Shown here piece after piece: positions 52,394 through 61,038 of a DNA stretch of 64,000 nucleotides (position 1 is its first letter; each line of letters opens with the position of its first letter). Both the position numbers and the translations under genes were made by a program. The stretch is from an uncultured Clostridia bacterium (lineage in GTDB: Bacteria > Bacillota > Clostridia > Christensenellales > UBA1242): contig CALWOV010000004.1 in assembly GCA_944383275.1 (NCBI GenBank), positions 1-64,000 on the forward strand. The letters are read 5' to 3'. The notes under the pieces were generated by a model. That model worked only from the letters and a program-made list of their open reading frames with translations, had not been told where the DNA came from and made no database searches.

Positions 52394-53707
52394 TTACATT
52401 TGAGCTTCGGCCTCTCTTGTTGCAACAACATCGTCCATAAATGATTTATATGCTTTAACAGATTTTTTATCTCCGCGTCTTTCTTTGTTTTCAATATATG
52501 TATTGATTTGTTTTTCAAAAGTAGCAAAAGGTTTATCTTTTAAAGTCATAACTTGATCTAACATTGCTTGTCTTGCTTCATCAGAGAAGTTTCTTATATC
52601 TTCAACGGTATAGTTTAAAACTGTTAATTTAGATTGTTTTCCAAATTTTACAGATTCACAAATTGTGAACAATTCTTCTTTGGTTAAACCATTTTGTTGT
52701 GCAAAAAGCCCAATTTCGTGTGCAAATTTAGGTCCTTCAAGTTTTTCTGCTTTGATTTTTTCTTTTAATCTTTCAATAATAACAGGACTATAAGATTTGT
52801 TTTCAATTCTTGCAAGTTGGTCATCTATTGTTTCAATGTTTTCTTTGCGTTTTGCGTTATTCTTTTCAAGGCGTTCTAATGATGCTTTTGCCTTTTTAGC
52901 ATTATCTTTTGCACGGTCTATAAGGAAATTATCAACTGATTTATTTCTTTCAAGACCTGCTTCTTCACGCAATTTTCTTGAAAATAATAATTGACCATAT
53001 ACAAAATCATCACGGAATGCACGAAGTTGACGGTCTTTAACTTCTCTTGCATCGTCATACCAGTGGAAACCAAGCCAATTACCAAATCTTGCAAAAGCAT
53101 TTGGTTCTTTTTGGAATTTTCTATCTAAATTCTTAATATCTTGTTGCGTTTTCTTGTATTGTGCAAGTGCTTTAGTTTCATAAACATGAAGTTCTCTGTT
53201 AATTCTTTTTTCAAGTGATCTTGCTTTATCAACGCGTTCTGGGTGATTTTTTCTTACATCTTTTAAAGTTTCAATATAACGGTCAATTTTTCTGATTCTT
53301 CTTGCTTCGCTCCATAAATATCTAAGCCTTTTACCATCTAAAGCACGGTTATATGTAAGTTCATTACGCTTTGCCCTTCCAAATCTTGTAACTCCAACGC
53401 CACCAACACCAGCAGCAGTTAAAGCACCACCCAAAACCATAACAGGTAAAACACCAGATGCTAAACCAACAACACCTGCAACTACTGCAGCAGCAGAAAC
53501 GCCGTATCTTGCACCTTGTTTTAAATAGTATTTATAAATTTTCTTTGCTTCTGAATGAATGTGTTCTTTAATTTCTGCATTCTTTTTTGATGAAACATCA
53601 TAAGTTTCTTCTGCAATTCTATCATACTTATTAAAGTAAATATCCATTGGGTCGAAATCGCTTTCTTGATAGTTATTGCCTTCATATTTAACTTGTTTTT
53701 TAGCCAT
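52394..53707 (-). CDS. Unknown helical protein with hydrophobic hairpin and Gln-Met tail
   Basis: A 437-aa protein from ATG 53707, chosen because AAGGAG lies just upstream; the longer frame to 53800 has no such site. Residues 1-62 are polar. Two Gly/Ala/Val-rich hydrophobic segments fall at about 66-84 and 88-106 (G-G-A-L-T-A-A-G-V-G-G-V-G-V). The remainder is a very charged, mostly helical body (Arg, Lys, Glu) ending R-E-A-E-A-Q-M. The family is unknown to me. The shared layout with 50334 and the shared tail with the 1396 and 19657 proteins are the main clues. Confidence 0.75.
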   Translation of the reverse strand: MAKKQVKYEGNNYQESDFDPMDIYFNKYDRIAEETYDVSSKKNAEIKEHIHSEAKKIYKYYLKQGARYGVSAAAVVAGVVGLASGVLPVMVLGGALTAAGVGGVGVTRFGRAKRNELTYNRALDGKRLRYLWSEARRIRKIDRYIETLKDVRKNHPERVDKARSLEKRINRELHVYETKALAQYKKTQQDIKNLDRKFQKEPNAFARFGNWLGFHWYDDAREVKDRQLRAFRDDFVYGQLLFSRKLREEAGLERNKSVDNFLIDRAKDNAKKAKASLERLEKNNAKRKENIETIDDQLARIENKSYSPVIIERLKEKIKAEKLEGPKFAHEIGLFAQQNGLTKEELFTICESVKFGKQSKLTVLNYTVEDIRNFSDEARQAMLDQVMTLKDKPFATFEKQINTYIENKERRGDKKSVKAYKSFMDDVVATREAEAQM

Positions 53708-53997
53708 AAAATTCTCCTTTAAATAGCAGCGATATTCTCGCCTTTTTTCTGATTTTATTATACAACAAAAGTGCAATTTTGTCAATACCCTTTTTTTCAA
53801 AAAAACCCATTTTTATGCAGATTTTAACCATTTTTATTGCATAAAATTAAAGTTGATTTTAAAATAACTTGCAAATATCATTTTTTTATGTTAGACTAAT
53901 AAAATATTGAACAATATAGCTATTGTTTGGTTAAAAGTTACTTTGTTTTCTACATTTTTTAAATTAAACAAAAGTTGTTTCTAATTAAGTAATAAAT
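53708..53997. other. Gap holding the tRNA-Thr promoter region
   Basis: A possible plus-strand promoter TTGCAA, 17 bp, TAGACT lies near 53870-53897. A hairpin AACAATA-TAGC-TATTGTT follows at 53910-53927. Confidence 0.4.
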
Positions 53998-54073
53998 GCT
54001 GATGTAGCACAGTCGGTAGTGCAATTGATTCGTAATCAATAGGTCGTGGGTTCAAGTCCCACCATCAGCTCCA
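53998..54073 (+). tRNA. tRNA-Thr (CGT)
   Basis: Acceptor GCTGATG/CATCAGC, anticodon loop TTCGTAA (CGT), T arm GTGGGTTCAAGTCCCAC, encoded CCA. Confidence 0.95.
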
Positions 54074-54109
54074 ACTTTATTTTATATATATAAGGGAATA
54101 TATAGAAAA

Positions 54110-54928
54110 ATGAAACTTATAGGAACGGGAAGAGAAAGCAAAGCGTTTTTAATTGATAATGAAAGCGTAATATTAATTGGACAAAATAAAACTGCTTTTA
54201 GTAATTATAAAAATCAAAAAATCACACTTGATATACTACAAGATAAAATTGATTTTATAAAAATTCCACAGAATGCCACTTCAATTTCACCTTGTGAAAA
54301 GTATCCATATGGAGCTTTAGATATATCTTATGTAGAAGGACTTACACCTGAATTAAATATTTTAAATACACAAGAAAAATTAAAGCTTGGAAAGCAAATT
54401 GCTTAATTTATATATAAGTTCCAAATTATTGGAGAACAATTAAATAAATATGAAAAAAAATTAATTAATTCTATTGAATTGAAAACAGATGCAAAAGCAG
54501 TAAACTTTTGTTTAAAACTTGTAAAAAAATATTTAACAGAAGAACAATTTAAAAAGCTTTGTCACATTGCTAAAATTTATAAATCAAAATATAAAAAAAG
54601 TAAAAAAATATTACACCATGATGATTTAAACTTATCTAATTTAAAAATAGATGATAATAAAAATTTAATAGGAATTATAGATTTTGAATGCGTTGGTTTT
54701 TATATACCTGAATATAAAATTAAAAATCAATGGCACGATGAAATTATTTATAAATCTGTTCTCGAAGAGTATTATAAATTAAGTGGATATTTAATTAATG
54801 ATAGAAAATTCTCTGAAGTATGTGAAATTATAACTATGATTTTACACTTAAATCGCTTTTACAGTTTGGGGAAAGAACAAATAGAATTAAGAGTCAACAT
54901 CATTCAAGATTTAATTGACAAATTTTAA
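54110..54928 (+). pseudogene. Aminoglycoside-phosphotransferase-like gene with an in-frame stop
   Basis: One continuous frame from ATG 54110 to the stop at 54928 (about 272 codons) is broken only by a TAA at 54404-54406. The first part is M-K-L-I-G-T-G-R-E-S-K-A-F, the second starts F-I-Y-K-F-Q-I-I-G-E-Q. The APH/choline-kinase catalytic loop L-H-H-D-D-L-N-L-S-N and the metal motif I-I-D-F-E are intact downstream. A single point mutation or sequencing error is the simplest explanation. The frame after the stop is otherwise undamaged, so the loss is recent or the stop is read through. It lies just behind tRNA-Thr. Confidence 0.75.
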
Positions 54929-54950
54929 AACCTAATTTATTAGGTTTTTT
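54927..54950. terminator. Bidirectional terminator
   Basis: AAAACCTAA-TTTA-TTAGGTTTT with flanking T, between the convergent APH-like and TetR genes. Confidence 0.85.
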
Positions 54951-54953
54951 ATT

Positions 54954-55505
54954 TTACTTTATTTCGCTTCGTAATTTTAAGATTTTAAAATAAATTTTTG
55001 TTAATTGTTCTGGCGTTTCTTTCATTCCATTTCTTATCCAACACATTTCAAGATTAAAAAGTTCGCCAATAAACATTTGACTTGAATATTCGTGTATCCT
55101 TGATTTAGTTCTGTCTTGATTTAATGTATAATAAGCCCTGCAATAGCAATTATACAATAAATTATCTAACTTTTTATCTAAAAACAATTCAATAATATCT
55201 ACATATTTTACAAAATTTTCTAATGAGGTTGATATTATATTTTTAATAGCAAAATTAAGATTTCGTTTAGATTTAATATCTTCGACTGTTTCAACAAATA
55301 TATCTAATATATATTCTTCAACAACATTTTCCTTGCTTGAAAAATTTCTATAAAAGCCCATTCGACTAACCCCAGCACGCTTAATTATATCACTTACACT
55401 TATATCTTCAAACTCATTATTTTTTAAAAGTTGAAAAAGTGCTTTTGTTATGCAGTCTCTTACAAACAAATTTGTTTTATTTTTCCTTGTTTTTATCTGA
55501 TACAT
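54954..55505 (-). CDS. TetR-family regulator
   Basis: A 183-aa protein. The N-terminal HTH (about 15-60) has F-E-D-I-S-V-S-D-I-I-K-R-A-G-V-S-R-M-G-F-Y-R, and a helical ligand domain follows. It is divergent to a degV gene, with a palindromic operator between them, so it probably controls degV and itself. The ligand could be a fatty acid or acyl-CoA, given the DegV partner. AAGGG precedes the ATG. Confidence 0.9.
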   Translation of the reverse strand: MYQIKTRKNKTNLFVRDCITKALFQLLKNNEFEDISVSDIIKRAGVSRMGFYRNFSSKENVVEEYILDIFVETVEDIKSKRNLNFAIKNIISTSLENFVKYVDIIELFLDKKLDNLLYNCYCRAYYTLNQDRTKSRIHEYSSQMFIGELFNLEMCWIRNGMKETPEQLTKIYFKILKLRSEIK

Positions 55506-55549
55506 TTATTACCCTTTTATCACAGTTTTGCATTTTAAATTTATTTTTG

Positions 55550-55605
55550 TTGTTTTTTACACATATAGATGCTATAATCAAAAAACTGTTACAAGTGTAA
55601 CACTT
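55550..55605 (+). promoter_or_regulatory. degV promoter with TetR operator candidate
   Basis: TTGTTT (55550-55555), a 17-bp spacer and TATAAT (55573-55578). Just downstream are two overlapping palindromes, GTTACA-AG-TGTAAC (55588-55601) and AAGTGT-A-ACACTT (55593-55605). They suit binding of a TetR dimer, or two dimers. Confidence 0.75.
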
Positions 55606-55641
55606 ATTTTTAAAAAATGCAATTAAATAAAGGAATTTATT

Positions 55642-56472
55642 ATGATAAAATTAATAGTAGATAGCACTTCAGAAATTGATGTTGAAGAAGCAAAAAAATT
55701 AGATATAGATTTAATACCAATGAAAGTTATGATTGATGACAACGAATATATTGCTGGCATTAACCTTGATAATCTTCAATTTTACGAACTTCTTAAAAAA
55801 TGTAAAAATCTTCCAACCACAACACAAATTAATCAAACTAAATATATTGAGCACATAACAAAATATTTAGATGAAGGTTTTGAAGTTTTTGTTATGTGTC
55901 TTTCAAGTGGGCTTTCTGGCTCTTTTAACAGTTTAAGATTAGCAAAAGAAGAAATTAATAGTGATAAATTAGAAATTTATGACACTAAAAGCGCAACATT
56001 TGGCTATAAAGCTCTTGTTTACGAAGCACTTAAACTTATTAAAAAAGGGGTTTCATTACAAGAATTAAAAAACGAAATGGAAACTTTAAAATCTAAACTT
56101 AAGCTTATTGCCATAATTGATAATGTTAAATATTTAATTAAAGGTGGAAGATTATCTTTGGTTGCCGGAATTGCGGCAACTGCACTTAATATTAAACCAA
56201 TAGTCGAAATTAAAGATGGTAAAGTTGCAGTATTAACGAAAGCAATCGGCTTTAATTCGGGTTTAAAAAACTTGTGCAATTTAATTAAAAATATAGATTC
56301 TGAAAAAACTATATTTTTTGGTCATTCAAACGATGAAGAAAAACTAAATAAAATGTCTGAAATTTTAAAATCTAAATTAAACATAACTACCGAAAATATA
56401 TCTGATATTGGATCAGTTATTGGCACGCACGCTGGACCTGGTTGCGTAGGGCTTTCCTATTTTGAAAAATAA
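55642..56472 (+). CDS. DegV-family fatty-acid-binding protein (copy 3)
   Basis: A 276-aa DegV/FakB fold with L-I-V-D-S-T-S-E-I-D at the start, T-T-T-Q-I-N-Q, C-L-S-S-G-L-S-G-S-F-N and I-K-G-G-R-L-S. The late motif is I-G-T-H-A-G-P-G-C. The TetR-type regulator encoded on the other strand most likely controls it in response to fatty acids. AAAGGAA precedes the ATG. Confidence 0.93.
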   Translation: MIKLIVDSTSEIDVEEAKKLDIDLIPMKVMIDDNEYIAGINLDNLQFYELLKKCKNLPTTTQINQTKYIEHITKYLDEGFEVFVMCLSSGLSGSFNSLRLAKEEINSDKLEIYDTKSATFGYKALVYEALKLIKKGVSLQELKNEMETLKSKLKLIAIIDNVKYLIKGGRLSLVAGIAATALNIKPIVEIKDGKVAVLTKAIGFNSGLKNLCNLIKNIDSEKTIFFGHSNDEEKLNKMSEILKSKLNITTENISDIGSVIGTHAGPGCVGLSYFEK

Positions 56473-56766
56473 ATAATTAACAAATAATATTTATTAATTC
56501 AAGTTTATAGTTATAAAATATAAATTTTAAACTAAATTGTTAAAATAAAAACATAAAAAATGTTAATATTAATAATTTTTGCAACTAATAAAAAGAATAG
56601 TAAAACACTATTCTTTATTATTTTGCAAGTTTCAAATAATAAAGTAATTTAACTTTTTTAAATTAAGAATATTAATTTCATTAAAAATGAAAATTAAATT
56701 ATTGTTTTTACTATATAATATTAAACATAAATAGAAAAGTGTAGAATATAAAAATATAAAAAATAT
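56473..56766. other. AT-rich gap
   Basis: It holds the degV terminator (56592-56616); nothing else is recognised. Confidence 0.55.
56592..56616 (+). terminator. Terminator after degV copy 3
   Basis: AAAGAATAG, a 7-nt loop and CTATTCTTT, followed by TTATTTT-like sequence. Confidence 0.75.
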
Positions 56767-56796
56767 TTGACGATTTGCTTTAATAAGTTATATAAT
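56767..56796 (+). promoter_or_regulatory. Promoter of the RsgI-like gene
   Basis: TTGACG (56767-56772), an 18-bp spacer and TATAAT (56791-56796), followed by AAAAGGAG at the gene start. Confidence 0.75.
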
Positions 56797-56826
56797 ATAT
56801 TTAATAATAATTAAAAGGAGTAAAAT

Positions 56827-57828
56827 ATGGCAAAAGAAAAGGCAAAAACATCAAAAATTGTTATAAGTTGTTGTGTTGCTGTTGTTTTGCTTGCAGCAAT
56901 AATTGTTGGCATTATTCTTGCAGTAAACAACAGTAACCGAGAAAAAACAGCAACAACAATTATGACCTGCTCTGTTAACCCATCTGTTCAATTTAAAATT
57001 AATGCAAATAATAAAGTTATGGATGTGGTTGCAACCAACGATGATGGACAAAAACTTATAGTTAAAGGCGAATTTATTGGGCTTTCAGCAGAAGATGCTG
57101 CACAACTTTTTGTTGAACTTAGCACAGAGGCTGGATATATAAATGTTAGCACTCAAGGAACTGAAGTTTCTATTAATTTAACAGGAACACTTGAAAACTA
57201 TGATGAACTTAAAAACAAAATTGTTTCTTCTGTAAATGAATATTTCAGTGAAAATGGAATTATTGCAGGTGCTGTTGCAACAGTTTCTAAGGACATTAAA
57301 TCTGCTATTGAACAAATTAACACTAATGCAAAAAATTTAGCAGACAAAACAGCAAACGAACTTATGCAAATATATGACGAAACAACAAACAATCTTGAAG
57401 GCATTTCAAACAGTTTGCAAGAAGCATTTTATGCATATTACCAAGTTGCACAAGATGCAAAAGATTTAGCGATGGAAGCTTTGGAATCTGCTCGTGATGG
57501 ATTAGACAAAGCTCAAGCAGCACTTGACAATGCAACTGATGCAACACGCGAAGTTTTACAAGAAGCATTAAATGTTGCGCAAAAAGTTTTAGATGATGCA
57601 GAAGCAGCATTTGAAAAAGCAACAGAAGAATTAAATGCAAAAATACAAGAAGCAATAACAAAATTTAAAAAAGACAGTGAAGCAATTTTTGAACAAATTA
57701 CAACTGCAATAAACCAACAAATTGAAAACAATAAACAATTAATTGAAGACCACCTTAAACAATTTGAAGAAAATAAAGCAGAAATTCAAAAACAAATTGC
57801 TGACTACCAAAATTCATTAAATGCCTAA
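56827..57828 (+). CDS. Membrane protein with RsgI-like domain and long coiled coil
   Basis: A 333-aa protein. It has a short basic cytoplasmic N-terminus and one membrane helix (about 10-33). A domain at about 45-130 resembles the extracytoplasmic middle domain of RsgI anti-sigma factors (S-V-N-P-S-V-Q-F-K-I-N, then L-S-A-E-D-A-A-Q-L-F). From 150 to the end is an Ala/Glu/Lys/Gln-rich coiled coil of about 180 residues with 11-residue-like repeats. The N-terminal anti-sigma-I domain of true RsgI and a sigI gene are missing. It may be an envelope spacer or sensor. Confidence 0.75.
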   Translation: MAKEKAKTSKIVISCCVAVVLLAAIIVGIILAVNNSNREKTATTIMTCSVNPSVQFKINANNKVMDVVATNDDGQKLIVKGEFIGLSAEDAAQLFVELSTEAGYINVSTQGTEVSINLTGTLENYDELKNKIVSSVNEYFSENGIIAGAVATVSKDIKSAIEQINTNAKNLADKTANELMQIYDETTNNLEGISNSLQEAFYAYYQVAQDAKDLAMEALESARDGLDKAQAALDNATDATREVLQEALNVAQKVLDDAEAAFEKATEELNAKIQEAITKFKKDSEAIFEQITTAINQQIENNKQLIEDHLKQFEENKAEIQKQIADYQNSLNA

Positions 57829-57941
57829 AATTAATGAATATATTGTGAAATATTGTTGTTAATTAAAAAGCAAAAAATGCATTGATTTTAGTAATTTAGT
57901 TTATTTAAACCTTTGATATAAAAAGTTAAATTTATAAAAAT

Positions 57942-57968
57942 AAAAAGAGCAAACTATTTGCTCTTTTT
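57942..57968. terminator. Bidirectional terminator overlapping the plsC stop codon
   Basis: AAAAAGAGCAAA (57942-57953) pairs with TTTGCTCTTTTT (57957-57968). The 3-nt loop is the plsC stop codon, and the last plsC codons form one arm. Confidence 0.85.
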
Positions 57969-58577
57969 GTTTTTCTTTTGCATTAAATAATTATCTCTTA
58001 ATTCAAGCATTTTACTTGACACTATTTCCCCAATTTTTGCAAGCACTTCTTTTGTAGGTTTTTGCCCCTCGAACTCTGTTAAGTCTATAGGCTTCCCTAT
58101 TAACAATTTATTAAAGCGAAAAATTCTTGGTTTTTTAACATACCACATCGGAATAATAGGTGCACCACTTTTAAGCGCAAACAATGCAACGCCGTTTTTA
58201 AGAGCCATTTGCTCGTCTTCATCGGTATGCCCTCTTGTTCCTTCTGGGAACACAACAAGCCACTTATCTTCTTTTAACACTTTTAGCACGGTTTTAATTG
58301 TTGAAACACCCACATCTTGTCGATTAACAGGAATTGCACCCCAATTTTTTAAAATTGCACCGAAAAATTTATTTTTAAAAAGTGTGTGCTTTGCCAAAAT
58401 GCGTGGCTGTCTGTGGATATGGCTGAATATTAAAACAGGGTCAAGATTGCTTGTGTGGTTGCATGCTAAAATAGCCTTCTTTTTTTTAGGCAGATTTTTT
58501 TTACCAACAACTTTTAATGGATATAAAATTCTTAATGGCAAGTAGGCAATAGTCCAACAAAACCAGTAAAAAAACAT
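57954..58577 (-). CDS. plsC: 1-acyl-sn-glycerol-3-phosphate acyltransferase
   Basis: A 207-aa membrane enzyme that makes phosphatidic acid from lysophosphatidic acid. The acyltransferase motifs are N-H-T-S-N-L-D-P (H-x4-D) and F-P-E-G-T-R-G. A hydrophobic N-terminus anchors it. AAGGAG precedes the ATG. The final codons overlap its own terminator stem. Confidence 0.94.
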   Translation of the reverse strand: MFFYWFCWTIAYLPLRILYPLKVVGKKNLPKKKKAILACNHTSNLDPVLIFSHIHRQPRILAKHTLFKNKFFGAILKNWGAIPVNRQDVGVSTIKTVLKVLKEDKWLVVFPEGTRGHTDEDEQMALKNGVALFALKSGAPIIPMWYVKKPRIFRFNKLLIGKPIDLTEFEGQKPTKEVLAKIGEIVSSKMLELRDNYLMQKKNKKSK

Positions 58578-58588
58578 TCTAACTCCTT

Positions 58589-59296
58589 TTAAAGAGAATT
58601 TAAGTAGTTGATTTCTTCTTCACTAAGTTCTCTAACTTCGCCAACTTTTAAACCTTTTAAAGTAAGTTTTCCAAGCGCAATTCTAGAAAGTTCCACAATA
58701 CTTTTATTTATTGCTTTAAACATTCTTCTAACTTGGCGATTTTTGCCTTCGTGAATAGTTATTTGTATGCTAGATTGATTGTTAAGGTTCGATATTTTTT
58801 TAACTTCTGCTTTACTTGTTACAAAATCTCCAATATCAACACCATCACGCAATTTTTGTAATTCTTGTTCGGTGATATCCCCTTTTATTACAACCATATA
58901 TGTTTTTCCAAATTCAAAACTAGGATGCATAAGTTTTTGCGTGATTTCTCCATCGTTAGTAAACAGCAAAAGACCTGATGTGTTATAATCAAGTCTTCCA
59001 ACAGGATATACCCGTTTATTGATTGCTGGTAAAAGTTCCATAACTGTTTTTCTGCCCTGAGGGTCTTTAACTGAAGTAATGTAGCCCACAGGTTTATTCA
59101 TCATATAATAAACTAAATCGCCCTTCAATCTAATTGGTCTGCCATCTACGGCAACAATGTCGGTTTCTGGGTTTATTTTTATGCCCATTTTTTTAACCAC
59201 TACGGCATTAACCCTAACTCGACCTTCTGAAATAATTTCATCGCATCGTCTTCTAGAAGCAACGCCACAAGAAGACATAAATTTATTAAGTCGCAT
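58589..59296 (-). CDS. rluB: Ribosomal RNA pseudouridine synthase (RluB-type)
   Basis: A 235-aa protein. The N-terminal S4 RNA-binding domain (R-L-N-K-F-M-S-S-C-G-V-A-S-R-R) precedes the synthase domain with the catalytic Asp in V-G-R-L-D-Y-N-T-S-G-L-L. B and E types modify 23S rRNA. The neighbours scpAB-ytfJ-dacF fit RluB. GAGG precedes the ATG. Confidence 0.93.
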   Translation of the reverse strand: MRLNKFMSSCGVASRRRCDEIISEGRVRVNAVVVKKMGIKINPETDIVAVDGRPIRLKGDLVYYMMNKPVGYITSVKDPQGRKTVMELLPAINKRVYPVGRLDYNTSGLLLFTNDGEITQKLMHPSFEFGKTYMVVIKGDITEQELQKLRDGVDIGDFVTSKAEVKKISNLNNQSSIQITIHEGKNRQVRRMFKAINKSIVELSRIALGKLTLKGLKVGEVRELSEEEINYLNSL

Positions 59297-59318
59297 AAGT
59301 AAACCTCGTTACAATGTT

Positions 59319-60596
59319 TTAAGCATTCCAGTTGTCTAAAATATCTTTAACCTTATCTTTTATCAACTTAGAATCTACTTCTTCCATTGTATATATTTTT
59401 TCAGAAAAAATCAAGTGTTTACCAGCATAAACTTCCACTTTACCCACAACTTTATCTTTTTCAACAGGCGCAACTAATGTTTGTTCAAGTTCTATTTGTA
59501 TGTTTAAATTGCTTTCTTCTTCTTTAGTTAAAGGCAAACTTAAACCTTTTCTGCTATATGAGCCAACATAATCTTTTACACCATTTTCAACAGGAATATT
59601 ATCCATACTTTTATATGGTGGTAAAATTTCACACATTTTAAATTTATCAAAGCCCAATTCTAAAAGGTCTTCACTTTCTTCAAACATAGGACCACAATTA
59701 AACACCACGCAAACAAGTTTCAATTCATCTCGCTCGCAAGCAGAAACCAAGCATCGACCAGCATCATTAGTGAAACCTGTTTTAACACCAATGCAACCAT
59801 CAAGTTTACTTAAAAGTTTATTTTTGTTCATTAAAAGTCTTGTGCTTTCGCCATTACCTATTGTTTTACTTTTAGTTGAAACAATTTCAGCAAAATCTGG
59901 GTTGTCTAATGCATATGCTGTTATTATTGCCAAATCTTTAGCCGTGGTATAATGCCCTTTTGCATCTAAACCGTGTGGGTTAACAAAGTTTGAGTTAGTT
60001 GCTCCACAATTTTGCGCAGTCTTGTTCATCATTTCACAAAAGTTTTCAACAGTGCCACCTATATGTATTGCCAACGCAGTTGCTGCATCATTTCCACTTC
60101 TTAGCATTAAACCATATAAAAGTTCACGAACAGTCAATTGTTCGCCTTTCCTTAAATATATGCTGGTGCCTTCAACACCAACAGCCTTGTTATCTATTTT
60201 TACAACTTCATCTAAATTATCGCAATTATCAATAACTGTAATTGCTGTTACAATTTTTGTTGTGCTTGCCATTGGTAATTGTTGTTCTGAATTTTTAGAA
60301 TATAAAATTCTGCCTGTATCTGCTTCTATCATAATTGCACTTTTTGCAGAACTTTGATAACTTACTTTTTCATTTAATGTTTCAATTTCATTTATATTAA
60401 AATTTTTAGTTGCAGCATTTGTAATAACAGGTTTTGATATATTTTTATTTTCTAAAACCACTTCTTCTTCATTATCTAAAGACTTTGCACTAGCAGTTTC
60501 ATTTGATACTACAGGAATTAATTGTTGTATAGGCAAATTTACAGCAATAAGTAAAATTGCAACAAAAAACATCAAAAATTTAATTTTTTTAAGCAT
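59319..60596 (-). CDS. dacF: D-alanyl-D-alanine carboxypeptidase (DacF-like)
   Basis: A 425-aa secreted penicillin-binding protein that trims the pentapeptide of peptidoglycan, in this context probably for the spore cortex. It has a signal peptide at 1-25 (M-L-K-K-I-K-F-L-M-F-F-V-A-I-L-L). The active site motifs are S-T-T-K, S-G-N and K-T-G in V-K-T-G-F-T. The C-terminal beta domain is present. The ATG at 60596 has its GGAG inside the end of ytfJ and overlaps it by 8 nt. Confidence 0.95.
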   Translation of the reverse strand: MLKKIKFLMFFVAILLIAVNLPIQQLIPVVSNETASAKSLDNEEEVVLENKNISKPVITNAATKNFNINEIETLNEKVSYQSSAKSAIMIEADTGRILYSKNSEQQLPMASTTKIVTAITVIDNCDNLDEVVKIDNKAVGVEGTSIYLRKGEQLTVRELLYGLMLRSGNDAATALAIHIGGTVENFCEMMNKTAQNCGATNSNFVNPHGLDAKGHYTTAKDLAIITAYALDNPDFAEIVSTKSKTIGNGESTRLLMNKNKLLSKLDGCIGVKTGFTNDAGRCLVSACERDELKLVCVVFNCGPMFEESEDLLELGFDKFKMCEILPPYKSMDNIPVENGVKDYVGSYSRKGLSLPLTKEEESNLNIQIELEQTLVAPVEKDKVVGKVEVYAGKHLIFSEKIYTMEEVDSKLIKDKVKDILDNWNA

Positions 60597-61038
60597 TTTT
60601 ATCTCCTTTTTTTGCATTTTTAGATTTTTTTACTTCATTTTTTACTTTTTCTAAACCTTGTTTTCCTTTGTTTTTTACAAAATCTGACAAGGAAGTTGAC
60701 AAATTTTTCGCAATTTCAGCAAAGGCATTTTCGTTTTCTAAAGTTATCATTTCGCAATTATTTTTTCTGACAACTAAAAAACCAACAGGTGTTGCAGAAA
60801 AACCTGAACTTGCGCCACCTGCAAAAGGTAAATTAGTTTTTCTAACCTTTTTGCCACAATATTCCCCACCACCAGCAACATATCCAACAGTTAATTTAAC
60901 AATCGGGAATATGGTATCGCCATTTTCTGTTTTAACAGGTTTTGCAACAACATTATCTACATTTAAAACATTTTTTAAGTTAGAAATTGAATCTTCTATT
61001 AACTCAACTATGGATTTTGCTTGATTTAAGTCTTTCAT
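60589..61038 (-). CDS. ytfJ: Spore protein YtfJ/GerW
   Basis: A 149-aa protein of the GerW family, linked to spore germination with cortex enzymes. It has the Gly-rich core V-G-Y-V-A-G-G-G-E-Y and F-A-G-G-A-S-S-G-F-S-A-T-P-V-G-F-L-V. The N-terminal helix has L-I-E-D-S-I-S-N-L-K. A Lys-rich tail ends the protein. AAGGAGCAG precedes the ATG, inside the upstream gene. Confidence 0.94.
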   Translation of the reverse strand: MKDLNQAKSIVELIEDSISNLKNVLNVDNVVAKPVKTENGDTIFPIVKLTVGYVAGGGEYCGKKVRKTNLPFAGGASSGFSATPVGFLVVRKNNCEMITLENENAFAEIAKNLSTSLSDFVKNKGKQGLEKVKNEVKKSKNAKKGDKNA

